This document shows, piece after piece, positions 14,416 through 21,488 of a stretch of DNA of 21,580 bases. A model generated the notes under the pieces. It saw only the letters and a list, made by a program, of their open reading frames with translations. It did not search any database and had not been told where the DNA came from. This DNA is from a virus: positions 1-21,580 of IMG/VR virus record IMGVR_UViG_3300025728_000042; one strand, given 5' to 3'. Within the stretch, counting starts at the first letter, position 1. Each line of letters starts with the position of its first letter. Position numbers and translations under genes: made by a program.

Positions 14416-14757
14416 TCACCCGTCGACGCGCCAGAGTTCCACCGGCATCGACCATCGACCCGGCGTGTTCTGTTCGGTGTAGTGCTGGGGGTCTCCCACG
14501 ACGCGGAGAGGCTCACCGCCGCGCACGCTGATGAACGCTCCGCGCAAAGTCGCGGGATAGCCCTTCGGGAAATGCAAGTTCCATTCGACACGGTCACCAT
14601 CGGGTCGGCTGGTGTCACTGAGATCAGCGCGTGGTCCCGGTGCGACGAGAACATCGTCGACAGTCTCCGGCTCCGACAGCTCTACAGTCTGGTTCCCGTG
14701 CGCATCCTCGCCCACCACTATGGGGCGCTGCACGGCGACAGATTCACCGACAATCAC
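14416..14757 (-). CDS. Head closure (neck) protein
   Basis: A 113-aa protein placed where the second head-tail connector is usually encoded. It is a small beta-barrel type: VQRPIVVGEDAHGNQTVELSEP, VDDVLVAPGPR, VEWNLHFPKGY, and RGGEPLRVVGDPQHYTEQNTPGRW. The last motif (V-x-G-x-P with closing W) is typical of phage head closure proteins. The GTG start at 14757 overlaps the upstream TGA (GTGA), preceded by AGGGTGG. The frame stays open further upstream within the adaptor gene, but that stretch is Arg/Gly-rich shadow sequence. It would plug the portal after packaging. Confidence 0.8.
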   Translation of the reverse strand: MIVGESVAVQRPIVVGEDAHGNQTVELSEPETVDDVLVAPGPRADLSDTSRPDGDRVEWNLHFPKGYPATLRGAFISVRGGEPLRVVGDPQHYTEQNTPGRWSMPVELWRVDG

Positions 14758-15158
14758 GGTGCCCACCCTGGCGTGGTGATATCGGCTGCCGCGGGAGCCT
14801 GATATCCCAGAGGCACCGTGAACGCCAGCTGAACATCGCACCCCAGGAGAGCCTTGTCGGCCTTCGTAAGGTACAGATCGCCCGTAGGGTTCGCGTACTG
14901 CGTTGTCTCCTGGTACGGGCCCGCACCCGACTGCACCGACGTGACGCCGATGCCGCCGGGCAAAGCCATCGCGCGCTTCACCATCTCGCACGAAACAATC
15001 AGCCGCGCATCCAGTTCCTGCATCGTGGCGGGAACCGAGGGCGGACAGGCGGCATCCAGGCGAACGGCCGCATCTCCGAGCAGAGTCGCGGCCAGTGGTA
15101 TTTCCTGGTCTGTGAGGGTGCGCCACCTAGCTTCGAGGTCGTAGATCGTTGCATACAT
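14754..15158 (-). CDS. Head-tail adaptor, Gp19/Gp15/Gp42-like
   Basis: A 134-aa protein with the start typical of the phage Gp19/Gp15/Gp42 family (YATIYDLEARWRTLTDQE, then a helix ATLLGDAAVRLDAA). It continues with a helix for ring formation (LDARLIVSCEMVKRAMAL) and a C-terminal part with the GPYQETTQYANPTGDLYLTKAD motif. Such proteins form the first ring under the portal. The ATG at 15158 has AGGGGG with about 7-nt spacing and follows the capsid gene by 17 nt. It overlaps the head closure gene by GTGA. Confidence 0.85.
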   Translation of the reverse strand: MYATIYDLEARWRTLTDQEIPLAATLLGDAAVRLDAACPPSVPATMQELDARLIVSCEMVKRAMALPGGIGVTSVQSGAGPYQETTQYANPTGDLYLTKADKALLGCDVQLAFTVPLGYQAPAAADITTPGWAP

Positions 15159-15175
15159 GGCGCACCCCCTTTCGA

Positions 15176-16393
15176 TCAGGCCGCGTCGGTGTAGGTGACG
15201 AAGGCGCCGAGCGCGTCGGACTTCACGAAGCCGTAGTAGGCCTCCACGAGCAGCAGAACGAGGTTGTTCTGGAACGCGGAGATCGTGTTGCCGTTCTCGT
15301 CGACGACCGAGGCCTCATTCGAGATGCGGATCGTGATGTCCATGCCCTGGCCCCACGCCGCCTGCGACCAGTCGCCACCGATCGCGCGGAGCTTCGTGTC
15401 GATCGACGGCGAAGCTCCCACGGTGACGGTCGCGTTGGTGCCGCCGGTCAGTGCCGACGCCGCGACGATGGGGGCGACCGCTCCGCCGAGGGGCGACAGC
15501 GTGATCGTGTACGGGCCACCAGCGGAACCGGATACGGTCGCGCCAGCCCACGGTGCACCGATGGCTCGGACAGCGGTCTGCACTGCCGACGATGCCGCGT
15601 TGTACGCGAGATCGGTGGTGAAGACACCACCGATGCCGAGCCGGAACGTACCACCCGTCGGGGAACCCGTGATGGTCACGACCTGGATGCGGTTTCCGGA
15701 CCGACGGTACGATCCCGAAACACCCCGGTTGTAGTACGCCGGGTAGCCGATCAGGTTTCCGCCCTGGAAGCCGAGCGCCGGGTTGTCGACCCAGAGAGGC
15801 CGGCCCTGCGCATCGGTGGAGAGCTTCAGCGTCGGGCGGAGACGCGGGTCTGCCGCGAATCCACTGAAGTCGTAGCCGGCGTCGACGACGAGCTTCTCAC
15901 CCTGGACCAGGTCGTTGTACGTACTTCCCGCCGAGGATGCTGCGGTACCGAGTTCGACGGTGGAAGCGCCCTTCGTGAGATAGTCCGCGAACGGGCCGGC
16001 ACCGCCGGTGCGCAGATCCTTGCCGTGGATGCAGGCGTGGTCGAACGACCGCGACAGTGCCACCGGGAGGTCCTGCTTGAGCTGGTCGTACAGGCCAGCG
16101 GGGTTCGTGCGTGCGACCTCTTCCGACACGGGGACGATGAGGGCCAGCTTCTTACCGGTCATCATCTTCACGCCGAACGCGCCGGAACCGACCGGCTTCG
16201 CCTGGCCTTCCGACACCCACCCGGCGGCGGGGATGTCCATCGACACGGGGATCGCGGTGTTCGCCGCGATCGACAGCGGGACTCGACGGGCGAGCTGCTG
16301 AACGGCGGACACCTCCTGCGTCTTCTCGAAGATGGGCTGCGTGACCTCCGGGGGCAGCAGCGTGGGGGCGACACTCGAGAGCTGAGTGACCAT
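15176..16393 (-). CDS. Major capsid protein, HK97 fold, with inserted domain
   Basis: A 405-aa capsid protein. HK97-family features: E-loop region with WVSEGQAKPVGSGAFG (59-74), spine-helix region VSEEVARTNPAGLYDQLKQDL (89-109), and A-domain parts LIGYPAYYNRGVSG (214-227) and GGDWSQAAWGQGMDITIRIS (339-358), ending in FQNNLVLLLVEAYYGFV. Residues about 235-328 are extra: a beta-rich module (VVTITGSPTGGTFRLG, DLAYNAASSAVQTAVRAIG, GGPYTITLS) inserted into the A domain. No N-terminal delta domain is seen; a separate scaffold gene precedes it. The start has AGGAGGAG with 5-nt spacing, the best in the window, suiting very high expression. Confidence 0.93.
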   Translation of the reverse strand: MVTQLSSVAPTLLPPEVTQPIFEKTQEVSAVQQLARRVPLSIAANTAIPVSMDIPAAGWVSEGQAKPVGSGAFGVKMMTGKKLALIVPVSEEVARTNPAGLYDQLKQDLPVALSRSFDHACIHGKDLRTGGAGPFADYLTKGASTVELGTAASSAGSTYNDLVQGEKLVVDAGYDFSGFAADPRLRPTLKLSTDAQGRPLWVDNPALGFQGGNLIGYPAYYNRGVSGSYRRSGNRIQVVTITGSPTGGTFRLGIGGVFTTDLAYNAASSAVQTAVRAIGAPWAGATVSGSAGGPYTITLSPLGGAVAPIVAASALTGGTNATVTVGASPSIDTKLRAIGGDWSQAAWGQGMDITIRISNEASVVDENGNTISAFQNNLVLLLVEAYYGFVKSDALGAFVTYTDAA

Positions 16394-16404
16394 GTGATCT
16401 CCTC

Positions 16405-16884
16405 CTAGGAGCGGTTGAGTTGGTTGGTGAGGAATTCACCGAAGACCTGGGCGGGCGTGCCCGCACTGGCAGGGCCCGGAGTTTTCCCCTGATTCGGGAT
16501 GACGGGACCCTTCGGGGCCTCGCCACGGAAGGTGAGGAGCGCGTCAGCGGATGCTTCGATCTCCGCATGTGTGCTGCCGGCGAGCAGTTCCACCGGGACA
16601 CCCTTCGCGGCAGCGACCTCGGCACGAACCGAACGCAGTTCCATCTCAGCGGCACGTTTCTCCGCAGCTTCGGCGCGGTCCAGAGCCTTCTGCGCCTCCG
16701 TCTTGGATGACTCCTCGATCTCAGCGAGACGCCGTGCGGCATCCTCGTTTGCTTTCGCAGTCGCCAGGTTCGCCTTCGCGCGGTCCTCCCATTTACGGGC
16801 CTCCGCCTTCCAGTCGGTTTCCTTCGGCTCCTGCTGTGCCGGTGTTTCAGCCGTCTCCCCCTGCGGGGTCTCGTTGTCAGCCAT
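16405..16884 (-). CDS. Capsid scaffolding protein
   Basis: A 159-aa, highly charged, helical protein directly before the major capsid gene. Residues 25-90 form a long Ala/Glu/Lys coiled coil (KWEDRAKANLATAKANEDAARRLAEIEESS). A Pro/Gly-rich segment and a C-terminal helix (QVFGEFLTNQLNRS) follow, the likely capsid-binding tail. This is the layout of dispensable scaffold cores in actinophages, which guide procapsid assembly and then leave. There is no protease motif. I chose 16884 because GGAGGG lies 4 nt before it; the open frame to 16950 runs through three hairpins and a non-coding-like stretch. Confidence 0.87.
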   Translation of the reverse strand: MADNETPQGETAETPAQQEPKETDWKAEARKWEDRAKANLATAKANEDAARRLAEIEESSKTEAQKALDRAEAAEKRAAEMELRSVRAEVAAAKGVPVELLAGSTHAEIEASADALLTFRGEAPKGPVIPNQGKTPGPASAGTPAQVFGEFLTNQLNRS

Positions 16885-16906
16885 GCGGCCCTCCGATGGT
16901 GTCGTA

Positions 16907-16969
16907 TGCCCGTGCGGGCACATTGGTAACGCCCACCGGAAGGCGGGCACGCCACGGTGTGCACCGTGG
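16907..16969 (-). promoter_or_regulatory. Three tandem hairpins before scaffold and capsid genes
   Basis: The 89-nt gap holds three inverted repeats: CCACGG-6-CCGTGG (16969-16952), a 7-bp GCCCGCC/GGTGGGC stem with TTCC loop (16948-16931, one G-U), and TGCCCG-TG-CGGGCA (16920-16907). None is followed by a U-tract, so ordinary termination is unlikely. An RNA-processing site, mRNA-stabilising leader, or protein-binding control of capsid expression is possible. A weak TTACCA-17-TACGAC promoter-like pair lies within it. Confidence 0.5.
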
Positions 16970-16973
16970 AAGA

Positions 16974-17750
16974 TCAGGAACCGATGGGCGCGAGTACTGT
17001 TTCGGTTCGGTCATACCCGCGCACATTGAAGACGCGGGTTTGACGCTCGTAGAACGTGGGGACGGCTACGCAGTCACAGTTGTCGTGATAGGAGGCAGCA
17101 AGCCGTTTAGTTCCGCGCGCTTTCACCCCGCCGCCGATGCCGCCGACGAGGCGATTACCGTCCTCGTCAAACCCAGACCGGTCAGAGCCCCGACCGATCA
17201 CTGCACCAGCTGCTTGTGCTGACCGGTAGACCACGCCACGGCCCGCAAGCATGCGGCAGAAGTCGCAGTTGTCCGCACCGGACAACTGACGCGACCACCT
17301 GACCGCAGCCACCTTCCCCGACCGTGCGTCATTGCGGGCCAGAAGGTCGATAGTTTCCCTCGCGGGCTGCATCACCAGACGCTGCGAAGCGCCCAAGAGA
17401 GCTGATGTGAACGCGTCGAAGGACGGGTCATCGCCGAACAAGAAACCAGTTGCCCACCGGACGGACCCCTCGGACTGAGCCGTCTTCGCAGGCTGGGCGA
17501 AGACCGACGCAACGGAACCAGCAGACGGCGGAAGTTCCCGAAGCTGATCGTAGAAATCAGCGCCGAGGATGGCCGCCGTGTCACCGTAAGCAGTCATGAA
17601 ATCCGGGAAGTACTGAAGCAGCACATCCCGGACCCTGACCGGATCACTATCCTGGTTGAACGTTGCCAGAAGGTCCCGAAGCTGCTGTTGCATCAGAGAC
17701 ACCAGAGCCCCCGACGCCTCCCGGAATTCCCCCACCTGCTGCGCCGACAT
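16974..17750 (-). CDS. MuF-like minor capsid protein
   Basis: A 258-aa protein in the slot between portal and scaffold, where a few copies of a MuF/SPP1-gp7-like protein are encoded and packaged inside the head. The C-terminal signature is clear: a CxxC pair (Cys162, Cys165 in NCDFCRMLAGRGVVY) and HDNCDC (His222, Cys225, Cys227), a probable zinc site. The N-terminal half is helical. The chain ends soon after, so no toxin or ART domain is fused. The ATG at 17750 has GAGGGGG about 7 nt upstream and lies 104 nt inside the portal gene, a long overlap. Confidence 0.86.
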   Translation of the reverse strand: MSAQQVGEFREASGALVSLMQQQLRDLLATFNQDSDPVRVRDVLLQYFPDFMTAYGDTAAILGADFYDQLRELPPSAGSVASVFAQPAKTAQSEGSVRWATGFLFGDDPSFDAFTSALLGASQRLVMQPARETIDLLARNDARSGKVAAVRWSRQLSGADNCDFCRMLAGRGVVYRSAQAAGAVIGRGSDRSGFDEDGNRLVGGIGGGVKARGTKRLAASYHDNCDCVAVPTFYERQTRVFNVRGYDRTETVLAPIGS

Positions 17751-19134
17751 TCCTCAGCCCCCTCGCCGCATCCACAAGCTGAGTGATACGAGAACTCGCC
17801 TCCGAACGCCGTTTGTCAGCGAGCAGCCGCGTGATCTCCGCCTGGCTGAATCCTGCGAACTCCAACGCAACCTCAGAGTCAGACAGCCACGGGAAAACAG
17901 ACGACAGCTTCACCAACGCGTCCGCCGACGTCGACGGGGAAGTGAAAGACGGATTCGCCCATGACACGTCGATGTCATCAAGCCCCGGTGTGTCACCGTC
18001 GCGCAGACGAACGATCCGTTTCGCGACACGCGACAGCGCGGAACCCATGATTCTGTTCTGCGCGCGCGCCGTGTTTACGAGGCGACGGTCATCAGCGTAG
18101 AGAGCCTCCGCAGACGGAGGGTTGTCGGTCACGATTCCCAAGTTCGACACGGGAACCCCCGTGGCACCCGAGAACTGCGTCGCGATCATCCGGTACATGT
18201 CCGTCAGCGGCTGCATCGTCATCTGCGGCAGCTGCTTCACATCGGGCGCGTCACCGTTCTCGTCACGCGTGAACGCAAGGAACACATCGATAGCGGCCTG
18301 CCACTTACCCTTACGGAACGCATCCTCAGCAACGCCAAGGAGCGCTGTGCGGGGCACGGCATAGAAGTCCGATGCGATCTCGGAGCGCACGATTGTCAGC
18401 AGGGCACGATCGGTGATGTTCATCACAGCCCGGTTGATCCGCGACCGCCCGAACGGGCGCGTCAGCGACGGCGCGTACACGATCGGTTCCGCCAACACCT
18501 CCCCCAGCCGATTTGCCCGGCGTGCCGCCACCCATGACCCGGACGGCCGACGCGTCAACGACAGCACAACGTCGGGGAGCAACACGTCCATCGCGGTCGG
18601 CTGGCCCTGATCATCGGTCTCGGTGACTGCCAGCATGTCCCGCACCACACGGCGACGAGAATCCCACCGCGCCGCCGACCACGTCGCGTCCCGCGCCATG
18701 ACCAGGACTTCAGGCTCCCCCGCCTGAACATCACCAAGAGCGGTCGTGATGAACGAACACGAATGGGTGTATGCCGACTCGACGGCCTGCGGCAACTCAA
18801 GGTCGAATCGGTTCTGCTTCAACAACCCACGCAAAGCGAAAGGATCCTGCTCACCACCGGGCGTCACGAACCCCTCGAACACGGACCGCTCAGCCAAAGC
18901 CGTCACAGCCTTGTCCGGCCACTCCGACACCGCCTCGACCCGGGCGATAGCCTCCTGCGGAATGTTGCCAGACGGCTTGATTCGCACCTTCATGTCCCGA
19001 TACTTCGACCGGAGCACATTGCGCTGGTTCGTCGCCATCCACACGTTGAACAGCCCCTTGATGGCGTCGAGCTCAACGTCATCAACACCCGAAACAAACT
19101 GGGGAGCAGACCACACACCGACGAAAGCACTCAC
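17647..19134 (-). CDS. Portal protein (SPP1 gp6-like)
   Basis: A 495-aa protein forming the dodecameric DNA channel at one capsid vertex. Recognisable stretches: NVWMATNQRNVLRSKYRDMK near the start, PFGRSRINRAVMNITDRAL in the middle (the conserved PFGxSRI core), SGATGVPVSNLGIVTDNPPSAEAL for the wing/stem, and a low-complexity Gly-rich tail. The GTG at 19134 overlaps the terminase stop (GTGA) with AGGTG upstream. A start further up at 19200 would add 22 residues without a ribosome site. The last 104 nt also encode the start of the MuF-like gene in another frame. Confidence 0.93.
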   Translation of the reverse strand: MSAFVGVWSAPQFVSGVDDVELDAIKGLFNVWMATNQRNVLRSKYRDMKVRIKPSGNIPQEAIARVEAVSEWPDKAVTALAERSVFEGFVTPGGEQDPFALRGLLKQNRFDLELPQAVESAYTHSCSFITTALGDVQAGEPEVLVMARDATWSAARWDSRRRVVRDMLAVTETDDQGQPTAMDVLLPDVVLSLTRRPSGSWVAARRANRLGEVLAEPIVYAPSLTRPFGRSRINRAVMNITDRALLTIVRSEIASDFYAVPRTALLGVAEDAFRKGKWQAAIDVFLAFTRDENGDAPDVKQLPQMTMQPLTDMYRMIATQFSGATGVPVSNLGIVTDNPPSAEALYADDRRLVNTARAQNRIMGSALSRVAKRIVRLRDGDTPGLDDIDVSWANPSFTSPSTSADALVKLSSVFPWLSDSEVALEFAGFSQAEITRLLADKRRSEASSRITQLVDAARGLRNVGAAGGGIPGGVGGSGVSDATAASGPSGNVQPG

Positions 19135-20609
19135 AGAAGCACCTGCTTTCGTCCGGGAACTCTCTTCGACGTGCGAGCGGCCCAATAAGCCACGCACCAC
19201 GCCTCCACGGGCGTCTCATCACCATCAGGAACAGTCGCGAACCAACCCCACTGACCCGATGTTCCGCGCTTCTTCGCGTCAGACACAGCCACCGACGCAT
19301 CCAGCGAGTCGCCAGCCACACCGACAGAGTGTGTGACCGTCCTCGACCGGATCGCATCCTCTGCGAGCGTGTTCGCCGCGAAGTAGTCCGTCGTAGACAT
19401 GACCTTGATAACGGGCTCAGGGACGCCACGGTCGCGCAACGCGGTCCTCAACGCGGCCCCGGCGGCACCCGCGATCGCGATCCACGCCGTCTTCCGCCAC
19501 CGTTCCGTAAGCCAGTCCGCAAGCGCGTCAACACCCGCATCAGTCGGACCCGAGTAGGCGGCGATCAACTCAACGTGCACCCCGTCTGCATGCTTCACCG
19601 CACCACAGGTCGAAACCCGCGACCCGTCAAGCGAAAACGCCACCCCGAACGAACGAACACCCTCCGACGGCGCGATATCCGTCTCCGCGGTCTTCCAAAA
19701 CTCGTGAGACCACCGCCGTGTACCCTCAGCGTCGTCATCCCAGATTCCGAGTCCCTCACGCTGAAACGATGCGTCGCCCAAATTCTTGCGCATGCGCTGT
19801 ACCGCCGTGCGGGGGGTCCTCGACGGAAAGGACGGATTCGCCGACTCAACCGCTTCCCAGTCAATGAATCCAGGCCTCCACGACGAGACACGCGTCGAAG
19901 GATCTGCTGAACACTCGATGTAGACCATGTCATCGCTCTCGCCAGACAGTGCCTCACGACGACGCCTCTTGAACTCCTCACCCATGTCAGTCGGGCGCGG
20001 CGGCGTCCCCACCATGAAAAGAAGCGGGTCCACGGCCTGGTTCATCGTCGGCACGAGATCGTCAAGTGTCTTCTCGGTGACCCGCTGTCCCTCGTCGAGA
20101 ATCAGCAGACCGACTTTGGTGAAGCCCAGCCCGAAACCACGCTCCCGGGCGCCGAAGAGTATGCGAGACCCATTCTCGAACTCAACCGACCAGTCCCCGG
20201 AGCCGACGCGCAGCTGCTTGATATATGGCGCAACCTTCGGCCGCTTCGCCATGGCTTGCATCGACCGAAAGGTTTCCCCTGCCGTGGGCAACTGATGGGC
20301 AGTCCAAATCGCAAGCATTCCAGGTCGCAACATGCACAGCGCAAATGCAATAGCGCCAAGGAAGAAGGTCTTCCCAACCTGTCGCGGGATTGACATCACA
20401 TTCCCGCCGACGGACGACGCAAACGACCCGTCCTCGCGGCGCCCGAAGACGATAGAGCCCGCACCGTCCTGCCAAGGATCGAAATCAATGCCGAGACGCT
20501 TAGCTTCCGCCTTCACACTCGGCCACGAAGTGGTCTTGATCCCCGAAGGGATGATGACGTGTCTAGCGGCCTCAGATAGCCGCGGCGTCAAACTCCGCGT
20601 CATCGACAT
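19131..20609 (-). CDS. terL: Terminase large subunit
   Basis: A 492-aa packaging motor. ATPase domain: Walker A-type SIPRQVGKT at about 73-81, adaptor-like WTAHQ near 102-106, Walker B LLILDE at 168-173, and coupling motif VGTPPRPTD at 200-208. Nuclease (RNase H-like) domain: first acidic strand FGVAFSLDGSR, AIAGAAGAALRTAL, and a late Asp in VAVSDAKKR. It packs concatemeric DNA through the portal and cuts it. The start at 20609 (GAGGGTGG upstream) overlaps the small subunit by 38 nt; ATG 20603 is an alternative. The open frame to 20735 is shadow of the small subunit. Confidence 0.94.
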   Translation of the reverse strand: MSMTRSLTPRLSEAARHVIIPSGIKTTSWPSVKAEAKRLGIDFDPWQDGAGSIVFGRREDGSFASSVGGNVMSIPRQVGKTFFLGAIAFALCMLRPGMLAIWTAHQLPTAGETFRSMQAMAKRPKVAPYIKQLRVGSGDWSVEFENGSRILFGARERGFGLGFTKVGLLILDEGQRVTEKTLDDLVPTMNQAVDPLLFMVGTPPRPTDMGEEFKRRRREALSGESDDMVYIECSADPSTRVSSWRPGFIDWEAVESANPSFPSRTPRTAVQRMRKNLGDASFQREGLGIWDDDAEGTRRWSHEFWKTAETDIAPSEGVRSFGVAFSLDGSRVSTCGAVKHADGVHVELIAAYSGPTDAGVDALADWLTERWRKTAWIAIAGAAGAALRTALRDRGVPEPVIKVMSTTDYFAANTLAEDAIRSRTVTHSVGVAGDSLDASVAVSDAKKRGTSGQWGWFATVPDGDETPVEAWCVAYWAARTSKRVPGRKQVLL

Positions 20610-20859
20610 CGGCACCACCCTCGGTGTCCTCGGCGCCCTTAGCCCGAAGCGTCTCGATCTCCTTCGACAAGAGAGACACCTGACGGTGAAGAGCAGCTTT
20701 CGCCGGGCCCTTCTCTGCAGGCAGATCCTCGACAATCTCCGCCCGCTGCGCTAGCAGGATCTCAAGGTAGTTGCCCCCCTCGATCGCCTCGGCGAGAGTC
20801 TTGGGTTTCGGCGGCGCCTCATCATCGCCCACCGCCCGCAACGGGTTCGTGCGAGTCAT
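20572..20859 (-). CDS. terS: Small terminase subunit (candidate)
   Basis: A 95-aa acidic protein directly before the large terminase. The core TLAEAIEGGNYLEILLAQRAEIVEDLPAEKGPAKAALHRQVSLLSKEIETL resembles the short helical core of actinophage small terminases (a G-x-x-LE-x-LLA-x-R then a second helix). It would recognise the packaging site and load the large subunit. The ATG at 20859 has GAGGAGG with 5-nt spacing. The acidic tail (DVDDAEFDAAAI) overlaps the large subunit gene. No HTH is obvious, which is usual for this short group. Confidence 0.75.
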   Translation of the reverse strand: MTRTNPLRAVGDDEAPPKPKTLAEAIEGGNYLEILLAQRAEIVEDLPAEKGPAKAALHRQVSLLSKEIETLRAKGAEDTEGGADVDDAEFDAAAI

Positions 20860-20981
20860 GTCCGCCTCCTCGCAAGAAAAAACGTCGTAGATAGAACGGC
20901 CCAATGCCGCGGGTGGGCCTGGGGTGTCCGGGGGGAGGGGGTGGCGCCTGGTGCTGTTTCGGGGGTGTGCGTGGTGTCTTT
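20860..20981. promoter_or_regulatory. Strand-biased noncoding gap between HNH and small terminase
   Basis: A 122-nt gap. The plus strand has five G-tracts of 3 to 6 G within 20911-20941, fitting a G-quadruplex motif; the minus-strand RNA is correspondingly C-rich and G-poor, like a Rho-loading site. A T6 run lies just before the terminase ribosome site with no hairpin. Candidates are a packaging (cos/pac) site, a promoter or Rho-dependent termination after the HNH gene. I see no clear -35/-10 pair. Confidence 0.4.
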
Positions 20982-21356
20982 TCACCATGTGACGAGGTTG
21001 GTGGTGTGTGCTCCTCGTGTGGTGCCCCGGGTGGTGAGTGCGGCTTTGGCTTCGGTGAGTGTGCGGTTGGATTTCCACCGGTTGCAGTGTCTGTGCATGA
21101 GGCGGCAGTTGCTGCGTTCGTATGGTGATCCGCCGCGGCTGACGGGTATGTCTTCGTCGACTTCGGCTCGCATGTCGTTTGGGATGCATCCTGTGCACGT
21201 GCCTCCGGGGCACCGGGGTCCGTGGTGCCCCGGTGTCATCCCGAGCGTTTTGTCTACCCACCCCCCGCATAGTGCGCAGTGGGTTTCTTCTGCGATGACC
21301 CTGGTGCGTAGTTCGCGGCGGCGGTGTCCGTTCGCGTTCCGTGGGGTTTTCGACAT
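20982..21356 (-). CDS. HNH endonuclease
   Basis: A 124-aa HNH nuclease. Zinc ligands are visible as Cys27/Cys30 (CALC) and His88/Cys91 (HRHC). The beta-beta-alpha core is AEVDEDIPVSRGGSPYERSNCRLMHRHCNRWK, in which the usual first His of the DHI motif is Glu68/Asp69, a variant seen in phage HNH proteins. Asn83 and His90 complete the signature. An insert with three extra Cys (49, 54, 57) sits before the core. HNH proteins next to terminase assist terminase cleavage in HK97-like phages, so a packaging role is likely. The ATG follows the preceding stop with no gap. Confidence 0.88.
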   Translation of the reverse strand: MSKTPRNANGHRRRELRTRVIAEETHCALCGGWVDKTLGMTPGHHGPRCPGGTCTGCIPNDMRAEVDEDIPVSRGGSPYERSNCRLMHRHCNRWKSNRTLTEAKAALTTRGTTRGAHTTNLVTW

Positions 21357-21488
21357 CTAGTCGTACCCGAGGATGTAGTGGGGGCGTGTCGTGTGGTCGT
21401 CGTCTGCGGGGCCGGGTGCGGCGATGTCGCAGCAGTACATCGCGGCGATCGCTGACGTGTACTCGGACCCGCAGTCACAGGTGAACAT
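21357..21488 (-). CDS. Cys-rich 43-residue mini-protein
   Basis: A 43-aa ORF, below usual gene-calling limits. It starts MFTCDCGSEY and has a second pair CC at 19-20, giving a CxC...CC pattern like a small zinc knuckle; the rest is Asp/His-rich (PADDDHTTRPHY). Its ATG overlaps the upstream stop (TGATG) and its TAG abuts the HNH ATG, so it sits in a coupled operon. No function assigned. It could be a nucleic-acid-binding accessory to the HNH and terminase genes, but that is only context. Confidence 0.55.
   Translation of the reverse strand: MFTCDCGSEYTSAIAAMYCCDIAAPGPADDDHTTRPHYILGYD

Noticed and set aside
14416-15126. Longer start for the head closure protein (236 aa)
   Set aside because: The extra 123 residues lie within the adaptor gene and are shadow-like. 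The GTG at 14757 has GTGA coupling and a ribosome site.
15149-16408. Plus-strand open frame of 419 codons opposite the capsid gene
   Set aside because: Fully antisense to the clear HK97-fold capsid gene; low-information Arg/Glu/Val-rich product.
20610-20735. N-terminal extension of the large terminase to 20735
   Set aside because: Arg/Cys-rich shadow of the small-terminase gene; the start at 20609 has a ribosome site and a normal overlap.
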